DNA from: Zygnema cylindricum
Lineage: Eukaryota > Streptophyta > Zygnematophyceae > Zygnematales > Zygnemataceae
Length of the DNA: 64,000 bases
Assembly (NCBI GenBank): GCA_037447655.1
Contig: JBBHKE010002073.1
Location: 243,943-307,942 of the forward strand
Direction: 5' to 3'
The notes beneath the pieces are model-generated. The model saw only the letters and a list, made by a program, of their open reading frames with translations, was not told where the DNA came from and did no database searches. Positions 10,765 to 22,400 of this stretch are shown piece after piece (position 1 is the stretch's first letter; each line of letters opens with the position of its first letter). The translations under genes and the position numbers were made by a program.

Positions 10765-12126
10765 TTCTCACCCTTGTTTAAACAGCGACGGGCTCAACAA
10801 TCCTCCAACATCTGTTCCCTCTCCCTTCCCCTCTCTCTCCTCACTCGGAATAATCAAACTGAGTGGCATTTGTCGCTTCTCCATCCCTCCACCACCTGTC
10901 CCCTCCAGCCTCGCCTTCACATTTCGTCCGCCTCCATTTCCATTTCCGTTTTCTTCGTCCTGTAGTGCCGCCCCTCCCTGTTGTCTTATTACACTCGTGG
11001 GAGACGCCGGAGTCTCTCCTTCGTCCAATGACAGGCTGTCCTCATCAGCACTTGACACCTGGCATGCTCTCTTTCTCTCCCTCTCCCCACTTTCTCCCAC
11101 CGATTCCTCTACAATCGCCACCTGGCGTCTCACAGAGCGTTTTCGACCAGCCCATCTTTTGACTCCGTTCCAATTTCCGTCCAATTTGTCTTTACTCTCA
11201 CCTTTTTCCTCATCCTTTTTGTCCTTTTCCTCATACATGTCATCAAAATTCTCCTCGTATTTCACCTCTTCTTCGAATTGTTCGTCCTTCACCAGACTGG
11301 GAGGGGGGAGAGGGAGAGGAAGAGGGAAAGAGGAGGAAGGAGGAGCAGCGGCACATTCTGGATAAGTCAAAAATCTTTTGGCTTCCTCTTTTTTCTGCAA
11401 AAATTCCTCGCCTTCGTCTTCATCCTCCTCGTCGTCCCCTGCCCAATCAGAATTCTCCGGCGATTTTGAAAAAGTCAAATAATTGACACCTGTCGCTCCC
11501 TCATTGGCTGAAAGGGGAGAGGGAGAGAGAGATGCAGTAGAATCCAAGGAGGATTTGAAAAGAGGGGGGGTGGAGGGAGGCCGGTGTCGTCGGGAAGCTT
11601 CTCCAGGGGGGGGTCCTCTCCGAGTAACTTTAATTTCTTTTTCGGAGTTTGCGACTTCGGAAAGGGGTTTATGAGTATTGGGGTCGATACCCATATCGCG
11701 TAATTTTCTTTTAATTCGGGTATTCCAATAATTTTTTATGTCGTTATCGGTTCTTCCGGGAAGTTCGGTGGCGATTCGAGCCCATCTGGAGAGGGAGAGA
11801 GAGGGAGAGAGAGAGAAAAAAAAAATGAGAAAAAGCTGGTTAAGATGACAGACATTTGAAATTTTTAGGGAATTGGTGAAATTGATATTAGATTCCAAGA
11901 GTCTTTTTAGTGGGTGGATCAATTTTTAGAGGGCAAATGCAAGGTCGTTAGAGATGCAAGATAATGCCAGATAGAGGGACAAAGAAAAGGGGAGAGAGAG
12001 AGAGAGAAAGAGAAAGAGACAGAAAGACGGAAAGAGTGAGAAAGAGAGAAAGAGACAGGGAGAAAGAGATAGAGACACACAGAGAGATAGAAAACGAGAG
12101 AGAGAGAGACAGAAAGAGAGACAGAA

Positions 12127-12157
<31 letters not shown>

Positions 12158-12904
12158 CATAAAGAGAGAGAGAGATAGACAGAAAGAGAGAGAGAGAGAC
12201 AGAAAGAGAGAAAAGGAGAAAGAGAAAGAGAAAGAGAAAGAGAGAGAGAGAGAGAGAAAGAGAGAGAGCGAGACAGAAAAAGAGAAAGAGACAAAGCAAG
12301 AGAGACAGAAAGAGAATAAGACAGAAAACAATAGAAAAAGATAGAGAGAGAACGAGACCAACTCACCTATTCCCCATCTGCCTGTGCAACTCCAATATCC
12401 TCCTCTCCTCCCCCTCCCCGAACGGCCCCCTCTTGAGATCCGGCCTCAGGTAGTTCGCCCATCTTAGCCTGCACGACTTCCCGCACCTCTGCAGTCCGGC
12501 CCGCCGCGGCAGCTGCGACCACCCGCCCTCGCCGTGGGCGCGGATGTGGCGGACCAGGAGGGCGTCCTCGTCGCCGGTCCAGGGGCCCTTGCGGAGGGAG
12601 GACGAGGGGGGGAGGGAGGGGAGGGAGGGGGGGGGAGGGGAGGGAGGGGGGGGGAGGGGGGATGGGAAAGAGGAGGATGGGAAGAAGAGGTAAGATTGGA
12701 CAGAGGGGAAGGGTTGGGAGGGGAGAGGGAGGGAGAGGAGGAGGGATTGGGGACGGGGGAAGAATGAGAGGGAGAGGGGTGGGGAGAGGGGTGGGAAGAG
12801 GGGTGTGAGGAGGAGGGGTGAGAGGGAGTGGGATGGGAGGGGAGGGAGGAGGAAGGGAATTCTGGATCTGAGTCAAGATCCGTGAGTCTACAGGATTCTG
12901 TCAT
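9780..12904 (-). CDS. R2R3-MYB transcription factor
   Basis: A nuclear DNA-binding regulator. The MYB exon (about 12604-12367) encodes repeat R2: [13 protein letters not shown], then [12 protein letters not shown], then [17 protein letters not shown]3 starts with F in place of the first Trp ([10 protein letters not shown]). The exon ends AATAG before donor GTGAGT, the common intron position in R3. The next exon (11785-10772) completes R3 with [18 protein letters not shown] and [12 protein letters not shown], then [11 protein letters not shown]. It continues with acidic and Ser/Pro-rich sequence. The last exon (10512-9780) joins in frame ([13 protein letters not shown]) and holds Gly-Asn repeats. 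The usual intron inside R2 is absent. The chosen start [10 protein letters not shown] at 12904 is followed by a Pro/Ser tract whose frame does not join the MYB frame, so either an indel in the C runs, an unseen intron or a different start is involved. Subgroup is uncertain. Confidence 0.85.
10085..10215 (-). repeat. Minisatellite encoding Gly-Asn repeats in the MYB C-terminal half
   Basis: About ten degenerate 12-bp units encode variants of G-N-L/M-H/N in the last MYB exon. The repeat keeps the reading frame. It probably forms a disordered linker. Its DNA-level regularity suggests slippage. Confidence 0.85.
10513..10771 (-). other. MYB intron 3
   Basis: The donor is CAAGG followed by GTGAGA, and the acceptor is CCTCCAG before ATTATATAAC. 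Joining these restores the frame (Gln-Gly-Leu-Tyr). A GA run at 10727-10765 (CT on the coding strand) sits right after the donor. Confidence 0.8.
11786..12366 (-). repeat. MYB intron 2, largely a CT-rich repeat
   Basis: This 581-bp intron interrupts R3 at the Asn-Arg/Trp junction common to R2R3-MYB genes. On the coding strand about 360 of its bases (12345-11985) are an imperfect CT/CTTT repeat, with a second run before the acceptor CTCTCCAG. Open frames on both strands in this stretch are artefacts of the repeat. Confidence 0.9.
12604..12850 (-). repeat. C-rich Pro/Ser-coding tract before the MYB domain
   Basis: On the coding strand this is an almost pure C/T tract with several runs of seven or more C. 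In the frame of the upstream ATG it encodes Pro/Ser repeats but enters the MYB domain in the wrong frame. Homopolymer length error is a likely cause. A shortened version is present at 18936-19140. Confidence 0.8.
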
Positions 12905-12944
12905 TGTTATAACGGAGAAACTTAAATAAAACTATAAATTATGT

Positions 12945-13186
12945 CACTCTCTCTCCCTCTCTCCCTCTTCCTCCTCTCTCTCTCTCTCTCCCTCTTTCTT
13001 TGTCTCTGTCTCTTTCTCTCTCTCTTTCTTTGTCTCTGTCTCTTTCTCTCTCTCTTTCTTTGTCTGTCTCCCTAACTCTTTCTCTCTCTCTCGCTCTCCT
13101 TCTCTCTCTCTTTCTCTCTCTCTATCCCTCTCTCTATCTCTCTCTCTGTCTCTCTCTCTGTCTCTTTCCCTTTCTTTCCTCTGACG
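12945..13186. repeat. CT-rich repeat upstream of the MYB start
   Basis: About 240 bases of imperfect CTCT and CTTTCTTTGTCTCTGT units lie just upstream of the MYB ATG, on the GA-rich strand relative to the gene. It is a candidate GAGA-type leader or promoter element. The copy in the tandem duplicate is at 19230-19492. Confidence 0.9.
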
Positions 13187-13189
13187 GTA

Positions 13190-16100
13190 TCTTCTGCTCC
13201 TTTCTGGCGTCCTGACACTCCTGGTTTCTCCGCCTATGTACGTATCACGTCCCTTGTACGGACAGACCCCAGATGTACGACATAATTACGGATCCGTACT
13301 TCTGTCTCAAAATATACGGACGCGGATACCGACAAAAATGAGCCGCAGGATCAGGGCGGCGCGGCTACGGCCGATTTGCAATCGCGGTCGCTCGGGCGGT
13401 CGCAGCCGGGCTCGAGGGGAAAACGGGGTATAGGGTGAAATTTTGTCGTGTAGTGGATTTAGGTGTTATCTGGGGGAGGAGGACGGTGCCGGCCTCTCCA
13501 AGAACAGCGTGGCAACGGAAAACGGGGAAAGGGTCGTGGCGGCACGTGACAGATCGGACGAAAGCTTGTCTTGACGCGTAGGATTTTGTCGTGACGTGCG
13601 TGGGATGTCGGTGGATGAGTGGGAGGGAGTTATGGGGATTATGACGCAAAAGGACTGAGGTGGGAAACGGGCAGGGAGGGAAAAGGTTTTGCGAAAGGTC
13701 TGTCAGGGAGGAAAAATGTTTTTCAGGCGTCTTGCTTTATTTTTTTTTTCTAAATTTCAAAGTTTTGTCTGTTTCTGGAGGAGTGGTCAATGCTCAATTT
13801 ATTTATGAGGTTTTTTTTTTTTTTTTTCGCCGGCTTAGAAATTCCGGCACACGTTTTTGTCACTATTTTTGGTAATCACGAGCTTTTGTACGGATATCAC
13901 ATTGAAATGCGTGTGCAGTTACATTGTACGGTCGCGTGGCCGTGTTGACTTACGGCACTTTCGAGGCGTTTAAAAAAACCGGGCAGGAAATTTAAGGTGA
14001 ATTCGCACTTGTGAGATGACTCTCCGGGCAGATTCTAAAAAAATAAATTTTGCGGGCAGGAACTGAATCGCTTAGATGGGCTGACGTTATTCCCGACAAA
14101 ACAATAAAACGGGATTGGAAGAATTTAAACGAACTGGAAGTCGTTACGTCGCGTGAATTCAAAGATGACGTCAGCATGGTGTCGATCAGCCAAGAGCAGA
14201 ATTGAAGTCTCCGTACACATTTTTTATACTCCGTGACAATGATTCTCTTTTTAGCGCAATAAATTCTCCAGCATTCGTCGCGTAACGTTTGGCCGAGAGT
14301 ACGTGGACACGACAGAAATCATTAAATGGGCGCGATCGTCCGTACATGATTTCAGCTGGACGAATCACGATCCTTGAAGAACGTACTTTTTCTCTTTTTC
14401 TCCATTTTTTAAGTTTTGAATGTTTTCCTTCAGGTATATTCGGAGCTCGATTGCCCATCCTCATTTTTGCCACTTGCCCGCGTCACTTTGCCCTAGGACC
14501 GTACAGAATCACAAAAGGACAAAAGTAAATCCGTGCACTAAGACTGGAGCATTCAATGCTCCAATCAGCAGCCACATGGGAATCAGAAACGACTAGCCTT
14601 TTCGAATAAGACAAAAGCATTCTTTGTCAGGACTCGTCCCACGGCTTACATGGTCTATCATGCGTGGCGAGTCTCCGCAGAAGAAGGTCTTCCCAGTTTT
14701 TTGTGTTAAGCGGAAATTGTGCGAACTGTTTCTATGTGAGTGCGTGAAAAGACCGGCGATTGTTTGTCAGATTCGGCACTGAGGATCTTGACCGACCCGC
14801 TCTGCGCGCCAAAAATGATTCTGTGTGCCAAAAAACAAATTGCATTTTGTATTTTTGGAGCCACACTTCGAAGTAGTGGTGCAAGACAAAGTCAATTTGA
14901 AATTCTGAATATAACGTCATATCAATTGGAGAAAGACCAAACAAAAAGGAAATTAATGTTGATAACTGATATTAAGTTATGTTGAGGCCTTTACATAAAC
15001 TCTAGTATTAATGTATCAATGTCAGTATTGGACTAGTTGGGACGCATTTCGCGACACGTGGGATTTACATTGGTGGGCCACTTCGGTTTTCCAATGAGTT
15101 TCCCTTCACTCTCGATACGAGAGCCCTTCCGATATTTTAGATTTCGAAAACTAACGTTAATTTACATCCCGATATAATAATTTTATTTTTCCGTTTTGTG
15201 TGGCTTCAATAAGAATAGCATTGAGGCCAATTTTGTGGTACACAATAAGATGTTTCTTAAATGCCCACGATAAAAGATAAGTTGTCATTTAACTCTAGTG
15301 TGTCGTTTTTTAAACACTTTAACTTAAAAGGTAAGCAACCTGAATACATTAGTCGATAATTAGCATTTGCTTTTAATGCCTGTGCTGCATGATGGCTTAA
15401 TTAAAATATATTATTTTTTGTCACTCGAGTTCCATAGGCTTTCGACTAACAAAGCATTCGTTTACTATGGTTCAGCTATTGTTGACGTGTGGTTAAAAGG
15501 AAGCATCTAAAATATGACTTGTTGACCTATGATACAAAAAAAATCATATTTAACGGTTTTATTATACCTCGTATTGTATATCATGAGTATCAAATGTGTA
15601 TCTAGTATAAGACAATGTCGCGGTGCAAAATAATAAGACTTTATTATAATGTACGTGATGCGTAAGGTTTAACGATATAACATATGAATATACAAACAAT
15701 GCAACGCACTAAGTATTGATGTGGATTTAAAACATATACAAACACACACACACACTATAACATTTGTCTCCGTGAATGTTAAAGCTCGCGTAGAAGATGT
15801 TTACGGGTTTGGTGACAATTTGGATGGGTGACTTTCAAACCCCGTCTGATACATCATCGCAGGCATCAACTTCATGAATTCCCCCTTGGAAAACATTCGA
15901 AATAACGATACTAACTAGTATTTCACCAAGATTAACAATTTATTTGAAATAGTAAAGGAATAAATAAAATTTATTAACTCGTTAATGTCATTAAACCTCA
16001 CTTGCAATAACCACATTATAGTAATAGTGAGAGACAACGGTCATTTTCTTTTTATATGTTTAATGATAAATCAACATCAAGTTAATTAAATTACACTTAA

Positions 16101-18430
16101 ACATCACCAATTAATATTATCGACCGTTTTTACTAGTTGTATGTGTATGTACATGTTAATGCCATTCTGTTGCGTATGACTTTTTATATTAGCATACATA
16201 CTAACAATCGTGGTTTTCATTGGTCATATATATATCCAATTAATTATTGTTTGTATGTAGAGGATTATACACCGATACAACCTTCAATAATCACTAAGCA
16301 CCGATTTTTACTGTGTCTTTTTGTTGCGATAATGTTTCTTTACAATATTTGATATTAAAAATATTGAACTCTTATTAAGTGAAAATGGTGTGGAAAAAGA
16401 TAAAAAAATACAAGCGACATATATACCATTTAGGTTTACTTAATCCCAAATTCAATTTGTTTTTTCATTAGATTTTAAGACAATTTATGGGTTTATTATG
16501 TCTTTAGATGGTTTTATTGTTTCATATTGCTCTAAGGTGTTTAATGAGTTTTATAGGGTCCATTTGAGATCATTTAATAGTTACAATTCGGCGACTCGTT
16601 TGTTTTGCTTTTTTTTCTATGGAAATTAGTTGATGGAGTCATGTATCATAATATTAAAGAAAAGGGTGATATCGTAAATTGTCATGTCGGCAATACGAAT
16701 AAACACAGACGAATTTCCATATCGAGGAAGATCGGTACCGCTCTGTAGATTATAAAAGTTAAAGTGTCTGTTGGATAGGCATTTGGAGTATTTATTTAAG
16801 GATATATTGTAGTGAACGAGTAAAATCGACTAAAAATTAATTCGAAAATCATGAATTGTTGTGTCGAACATAATCAACAGAAAAACGAAAAACAACCTTT
16901 ATGTTCTCTCCACAAAACGATCCAGTTCGATTTGTCACAAAAATAGCTTTTCGGAAAACAGATCCGATTTTTTACATCAAACAACGTGGAAGACGGTCAT
17001 ATAAGGGCCCTCCCAACACTTGGGAAGTTTGGGCCCCTAGGAGCCGGTCCTTGAAAAAGTCACTTTGTACGAATCAGTTTGGTTCGAACACGTCGTTCGT
17101 TTCCTGAACATAAAATTCTTGCTACGTTATTTCTTGTTACATAGCAGTTTAGTTTACGGTTTACCGTTACTGTACCTTTCCCTAAGCGTCACGGGGGAAA
17201 AATCAAAAAACGTGACCAATCGTGTTCACACGATCGCGGGAATTTTGTAGTTTTGCGCACCTTTCGGTCAAAGACAAACTACCCGTGACAAACTTTTCCT
17301 TCTTTTCTGCTTTGGATTTTACGACGGGTTAGTTAATACGTCATCCTATGCCGTATTCTCCGGCAATGCTTCCGGCATTACAAGTATTGTCGTATTATAC
17401 GCCGTAAAACGCTCTACGCCAATAATCGCTCGTGCGTAACCCAATATGAGGGTCTCGCTGGACCAATCATTTAATGCTCAACTTTTCAGGAGAAAATTTC
17501 GGGCTAACGACATATGACACAATTCGAGCAGATTGTCGTTAGCGTACTTTTTCGTACCTTTTTTGGTACGATACAGTTTTGCTATATTGTCGGATCAATC
17601 TGAGCTCTCGTTCTTCTGAGAAGTTTCGAAGTTTGGCGTTTAGGGTAAATACTTAGGTTCAAAAGTCCAAGTGCTACGTCGTTTTCGGATGATCGTAACC
17701 AGAATATCGTTCAAGATTTGCCAATCATTTTTTTGACGGTGAGACGTGTCTCTCTCTCAAAAAAGGCCAATTCTGGGAAAGATTCGTATTTCCGTACTTT
17801 CCAGTTTCCAGTCTGAAAGAGATTCTGGATCGATAGCCCTCCGTACGGTTTGTTTTGGATTGTGCAATACACGCCATGCTCGATCTGGGAACGTCTCAGC
17901 ATAATCGTGAACGTGCATATTTTTTCTGAATCGGACGGTCGATATGAAATCACGCAGAGTTTCGAATTGAATCGGGTCAATACCCGTACGAATGCCGGCC
18001 GATGTGGAAGACTTACCATTTTTTAACTGCCAAAACGGAATATCCCATAATCCTGACGGTGCCAATATCAGCAGAGCAAATATATGCATATATACTGTAC
18101 TTGTGTGTACAGTACCACATTTGCTGTGTTTATTCACTCTATTGTTTAATGCTGTTTATAAACACGTATCGGCAGACGATATTATCGTCACTCGATGTGA
18201 GTGATAAATCTGTACTGTAACTTCATACTGTAGAAGTACGGAACCGCACCAGAAAAACCGATGCGCATAGGCATGATGCAACCGACGCTCGATGCCATGG
18301 AAATGACGTGGCAGATGCCCAATCCTTGAAAATAATTTAATTTAAGGCTTTTGTCCCTCGTCCCAGTTGCTGGTGGGCCAGAAGATCCTTAATTAGTAAT
18401 TACAGGCGCACTTGCACTTTCCGGAATGCG
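13190..18430. other. Gene-free upstream region of the MYB gene
   Basis: No coding gene is recognised. Several short open frames are preserved in both duplicate copies (for example 13365-13649 minus and 13236-13433 plus), but they lie in the CpG-rich leader and look non-coding. Notable pieces are T runs at 13807-13827, a CA run at 15743-15755, and ACGT-containing palindromes scattered through 13.2-14.8 kb. This is the presumed MYB promoter. Confidence 0.5.
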
Positions 18431-18437
18431 GATAGTA

Positions 18438-18624
18438 CACCGCGAATCGTAATTAGAGTACAAAAATAATTAGAGTAAAAAAAGAGAAATGTAAAATTAG
18501 AGTTATGAACTATAATTCAGTAATTTGTGTGATAAAACTTTTTCAAAAAGGAATTATACTCTAATTTATTTAAGTACTCTAATTTGGCCCTCTAATATCT
18601 CTACTGTAAATAAGGTAGTCATAC
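18438..18624. mobile_element. Truncated MITE, left end
   Basis: It begins CACCGCGAATCGTAATTAG after a TA at 18436-18437, the terminal repeat seen in complete elements at 24419-25034 and 25940-26435. It is cut at 18624, where an LTR begins, so its right end is missing. Confidence 0.75.
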
Positions 18625-18901
18625 TGAAATTCTGTGGTCTCCATTGACCCACAGAATGAGCAGCGTATGTAAAGCCTCTAGGATAATATTTGCCCCTTCT
18701 ACTTTCCCGCTGAATAAGCGCCGCCCAGGCACACAAATATTCTGACCACTCTCACCCTTGTGAGGACAAGACTCCCCTGAGTCAAACGCAAAGAAACTGG
18801 TCGGTATTGAATGACGAGCCCACTCGTTTAAGTCACTAAGAAAAACGCAAACTGAGTCCCCTCAGAACAGGAGTGTTCCCACTCTCACCAGTCTTATAAA
18901 C
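18625..18901 (-). mobile_element. Copia LTR fragment of the element A family, ending at an assembly gap
   Basis: From TGAAATTCTGTGG onward it aligns closely with the plus-strand left parts of the two LTRs of element A (26698 and 31966). In the element's own direction these are the LTR 3' ends. It stops at the N gap. The last 80 bases are rearranged relative to element A. Confidence 0.8.
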
Positions 18902-18911
18902 NNNNNNNNNN
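18902..18911. other. Assembly gap (10 N)
   Basis: Ten N bases lie between an LTR fragment and a CT run, at the junction of the two tandem duplicate copies. True length and content are unknown. Confidence 1.
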
Positions 18912-18935
18912 CTCCCTCTCTCTCTCTCTCTCTCT

Positions 18936-19192
18936 GCTAGGGAGGAGGGATGGGAAGGGGAGGGAGAGGTGGAAGGGGAAGGAGAGAGGGAGGGAGGGTG
19001 AGAGGAGGAAGGATGGGAAGAAGAGGTAAGATGGGACAGAGGGGAAGGGTTGGGAGGGGAGAGGGAGGGAGAGGAGGAGGGATTGGGGACTAGGGAAGAA
19101 TGAGAGGGAGTGGGATGGGAAGAGGAGGGGAGGGAGGAGGAAGGGAATTCTGGATCTGAGTCAAGATCCGTGAGTCTACAGGATTCTGTCAT
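18936..19192 (-). pseudogene. Duplicated MYB first-exon fragment
   Basis: It starts with the same [20 protein letters not shown] as the MYB gene and continues in a Ser/Pro tract. It ends at a CT run beside the gap, without any MYB repeat. It is a promoter-plus-start duplicate that cannot make a DNA-binding protein from this window. If the gap hides more sequence, this conclusion could change. Confidence 0.8.
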
Positions 19193-19229
19193 TGTTATGA
19201 CGGAGAAACTTAAATGAAACTAGAAATTA

Positions 19230-19492
19230 TCTCACTCTCTCTCTCCCTCTCTCCCTCTTGCTCGTCTCTCTCTCTCTCTCTCTCCCTCTTTCTTTGTCTC
19301 TGTCTCTCTCTCTCTCTTTCTTTGTCTGTCTCCCTAACTCTTTCTTTCTCTCTCTCGCTCTCCCTCTTTCTTTCTCTCCCTCTCTCGCTCTCCTTCTCTA
19401 TTTCTCTCTTTCTTTCTCTCTTTCTCTCTCTCTATCCCTCTCTCTCTCTCTATCCCTCTCTCTGTCTCTCTCTTTCCCTTCCTTTCTTTCCT
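19230..19492. repeat. CT-rich repeat, copy 2
   Basis: An imperfect CT/CTTT repeat, the duplicate of 12945-13186, with different unit numbers. Confidence 0.9.
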
Positions 19493-19499
19493 CTGACGG

Positions 19500-22400
19500 T
19501 ATCTTCTGCTCCTATCTGGCGTCCTGACATTCTGGTTTCTCCGCCTATGTACGTATCACGTCCCTTGTACGGACAGACCCCAGATGTACGACATAATTAC
19601 GGATCCGTACTTTTGTCTCAAAATATACGGACGCGCATACCGACAAAAATGAGCCGCAGGATCAGGGCGGCGCGGCTACGGCCGATTTGCAATCGCGGTC
19701 GCTCGGGCGGTCGCAGCCGGGCTCGAGGGGAAAATGGGGTATAGGGTGAAAGTTTGTCGTGTAGGTGATTTAGGTGTTATCTGGGGGAGGAGGACGGTGC
19801 CGGCCTCTCCAAGAACAGCGTGGCAACGGAAAACGAGGAAAGGGAAGTGGCGGCACGTGACAGATCGGACGAAAGTTTGTCTTGACGCGTAGGATTTTGT
19901 CGTGACGTGCGTGGGATGTCGGTGGATGTGTGGGAGGGAGTTATGGGTATTATGACGCAAAAGGACTGAGGTGGGAAACGGGCAGGGAGGGAAACGTTTT
20001 TGGGAAAGGTTGGTCAGGGAGGATTGTATGTTTTTCAGGCGTCTTGCTTTTTTTTTTTTTTTTTTTTATGGAAAAAGGCTAAATTTCAAAATTTTGTCTG
20101 TTTCTGGAGGAGTGGTCAATACTCAATTTATACATGTGGTTTTTTTTTTTTTTTCGCCGGCTTAGAAAATTCTGGCACACGTTTTTGTTACTATTTTTGG
20201 TAATCACGAATTTTTGTACGGATAGTACATTAAAAAGCGTGTGCAGATATATTGTACGGTCGCGTGGACCGTGTTGACTTACGGCACTTTCGAGGCGTTT
20301 ATAAAAAAATCGGGCAGGAAATTTAAGGTGAATTCGCACGTGTGAGATTATTCTCAGGGCAGCTTCTAAAACATTAAATTTTGCGGGCAGGAACTCAATC
20401 GCTTTGATGGGCTGACGTTATTCCCGACAAAACAATAAAACGGGATTGGAAGAATTTAAACTAACTGGAAGTCGTTACGTCGCGTGAATTCAAAGATGAC
20501 GTCTGCATCCTGTCGATCAGCCAAGAGCAGAATTGAAGTCTCCGTACAGTTTTTTTTACTACGTGACAATGATTCTTTTTTTGGCGCAATAAATTCTCCA
20601 GCATTCGTCGCGTAACGTTTGGCCGAGAGTACGTGGACACGACAGAAATCATTAAAGTGGCGCGATCGTCCGTACATAATTTCAGCTGGACGAATCACGA
20701 TCCTTGAAGAACGTACTTTTTCTCTTTTTTTCTATTTTTAAAATTTTGAATGTTTTCCTTCAGATATATTCGGAGCTCGATTGCCCATCCTCATTTTTTG
20801 CCACTTGCCCGCGTCACTTTGCCTTAGGACCGTACAGAAACAGAAAAGGACAAAAAAATCCGTGCACTAAGACTGGAGCATTAAATGCTCCAATCAGCAG
20901 CCACATGGGAATCAGAAACGACCAGCCTTTTCGAATAAAACAAAATTTCCGTTTGTCAGGACTCGTCCCACGGCTTACATGGTCTATCATGCGTGGCGAG
21001 TCTCCGCAGAAGAAGGTCTTCCCAGTTTTTAGTGTTAAGCGGAAATTGTGCGAACTGTTTCTATGTGACTGCGTGAAAAGACCGGCGATTGTTTGTCAGA
21101 TTCGGCACTGGAGATCTTGACCGACCCGCCCTGCGCGCCAAACAAGATTCTGTGTGCCAAAAAACAAATTGCATTTTGTATTTTTGGAGCCACATTTCGA
21201 AGTAGTGGTACAAGACAAAGTCAATTTGAAATTCTGAATATAACGTCATATCAATTGGAGAAAGACCGAACAAAAAGGAAAATAATGTAGATAACTGATA
21301 TTAAGTTATGTTGAGGCCTTTACATAAACTCTAGTATTAATGTATCAATGTCAGTATTGGACTATTGGGGACGCATTTCGCGACACGTGGGATTTACATT
21401 TTACATTGGTGGGCCCACTTCGGTTTTCCAATGAGTTTCCCTTCATTCTCGATACGAAAGCCCATCCGATATTTACGATTTCGAAAGCTAATATAAATTT
21501 TCTATCCCGATATAATAAATTTATTTTACCATTTTGTGTGGCTTCAATAAGCAAACAAAGAATAGCATCGAGGCCAATTTCGTGGTACACAATAAGTTGT
21601 TTCTTAAATGCCCACAATAAATGATAAGTTGTCATTTAACTCTAGTGTGTCGTTTTTAAAACACTTGAACTCAAAAGGTAAGCAACCTGAATACATAAGT
21701 CGATAATTAGTCGTTTGTTTTTTATGCCTGTGCTGCATGATGGCTCAATTGAAATCTATTATTTTTGGTCACTCAAGTTCCATAGGCTTTGGACTGACAA
21801 AGCGGTCGTTTACTATGGTCGAGCTATTGTTGACATGTGGTTGAAAGCAAGCATCTAAAATATGACTTGCTAACCTATAATACAAAAACAAACATATTTA
21901 ATGGTTTTAATATACCTCGTATTGTATGTAGTGAGTATCAAATGTGTATCTAGTATAATGTCGCGGTGCAAAATAATAAGACTTTATTATAATGTACGTG
22001 ATGTGTAATGTTTAACGATATACCATATGAATATAAAAATAATGTGATGCACTAAGTATTAATATGGATTTAAAACATGTATATATATATACACACACAC
22101 GCACACACTAAAATATTCGTCTCCACGAATGTTAATACTCCCGTGTAAGATGTTTACGGGTTTAGTGACAATTTGACAATTTGTGTGACTTTCAAACATC
22201 ATCTGATACATCATAGCAGGCATCGACTCCATGAATTCCCTCTTAGACAACATTCGAAATAACGACACTAACTAGTATTTCACCAAGATTAACAATTCAT
22301 TTGAAATAGTAAAGGAATAAAGCAATTTTGTTAACTCGTTAACGTCATTAAATCTCACTTGCAATAACCACATTATAACATTAGTGAGAGACAACGATCG

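Larger units (their letters stand above)
12640..18437. repeat. Tandem duplication, copy 1 (MYB start and upstream region)
   Basis: This segment aligns base by base with 18936-26650. It includes the MYB first-exon start, the CT leader, a CpG-rich stretch at 13220-13430, and about 5 kb of AT-rich DNA without a recognisable gene. Near the MYB end the copies differ by roughly 3 percent; from about 15.5 kb on they differ more and have small indels. Copy 1 lacks the three insertions seen at the right end of copy 2, and so shows their empty sites. Confidence 0.9.

Noticed and set aside
11919-12366. Several 120-146-codon open frames on both strands in the MYB intron 2
   Set aside because: They are products of the CT/GA repeat, which has no stops in most frames; the splice sites on both sides support an intron.
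13236-13649. Open frames conserved in both duplicate copies (13236-13433 plus and 13365-13649 minus; 19676-19960 minus)
   Set aside because: They overlap each other on opposite strands in a CpG-rich leader. The plus frame in copy 2 is fused to the CT repeat. Conservation is explained by the recent duplication.
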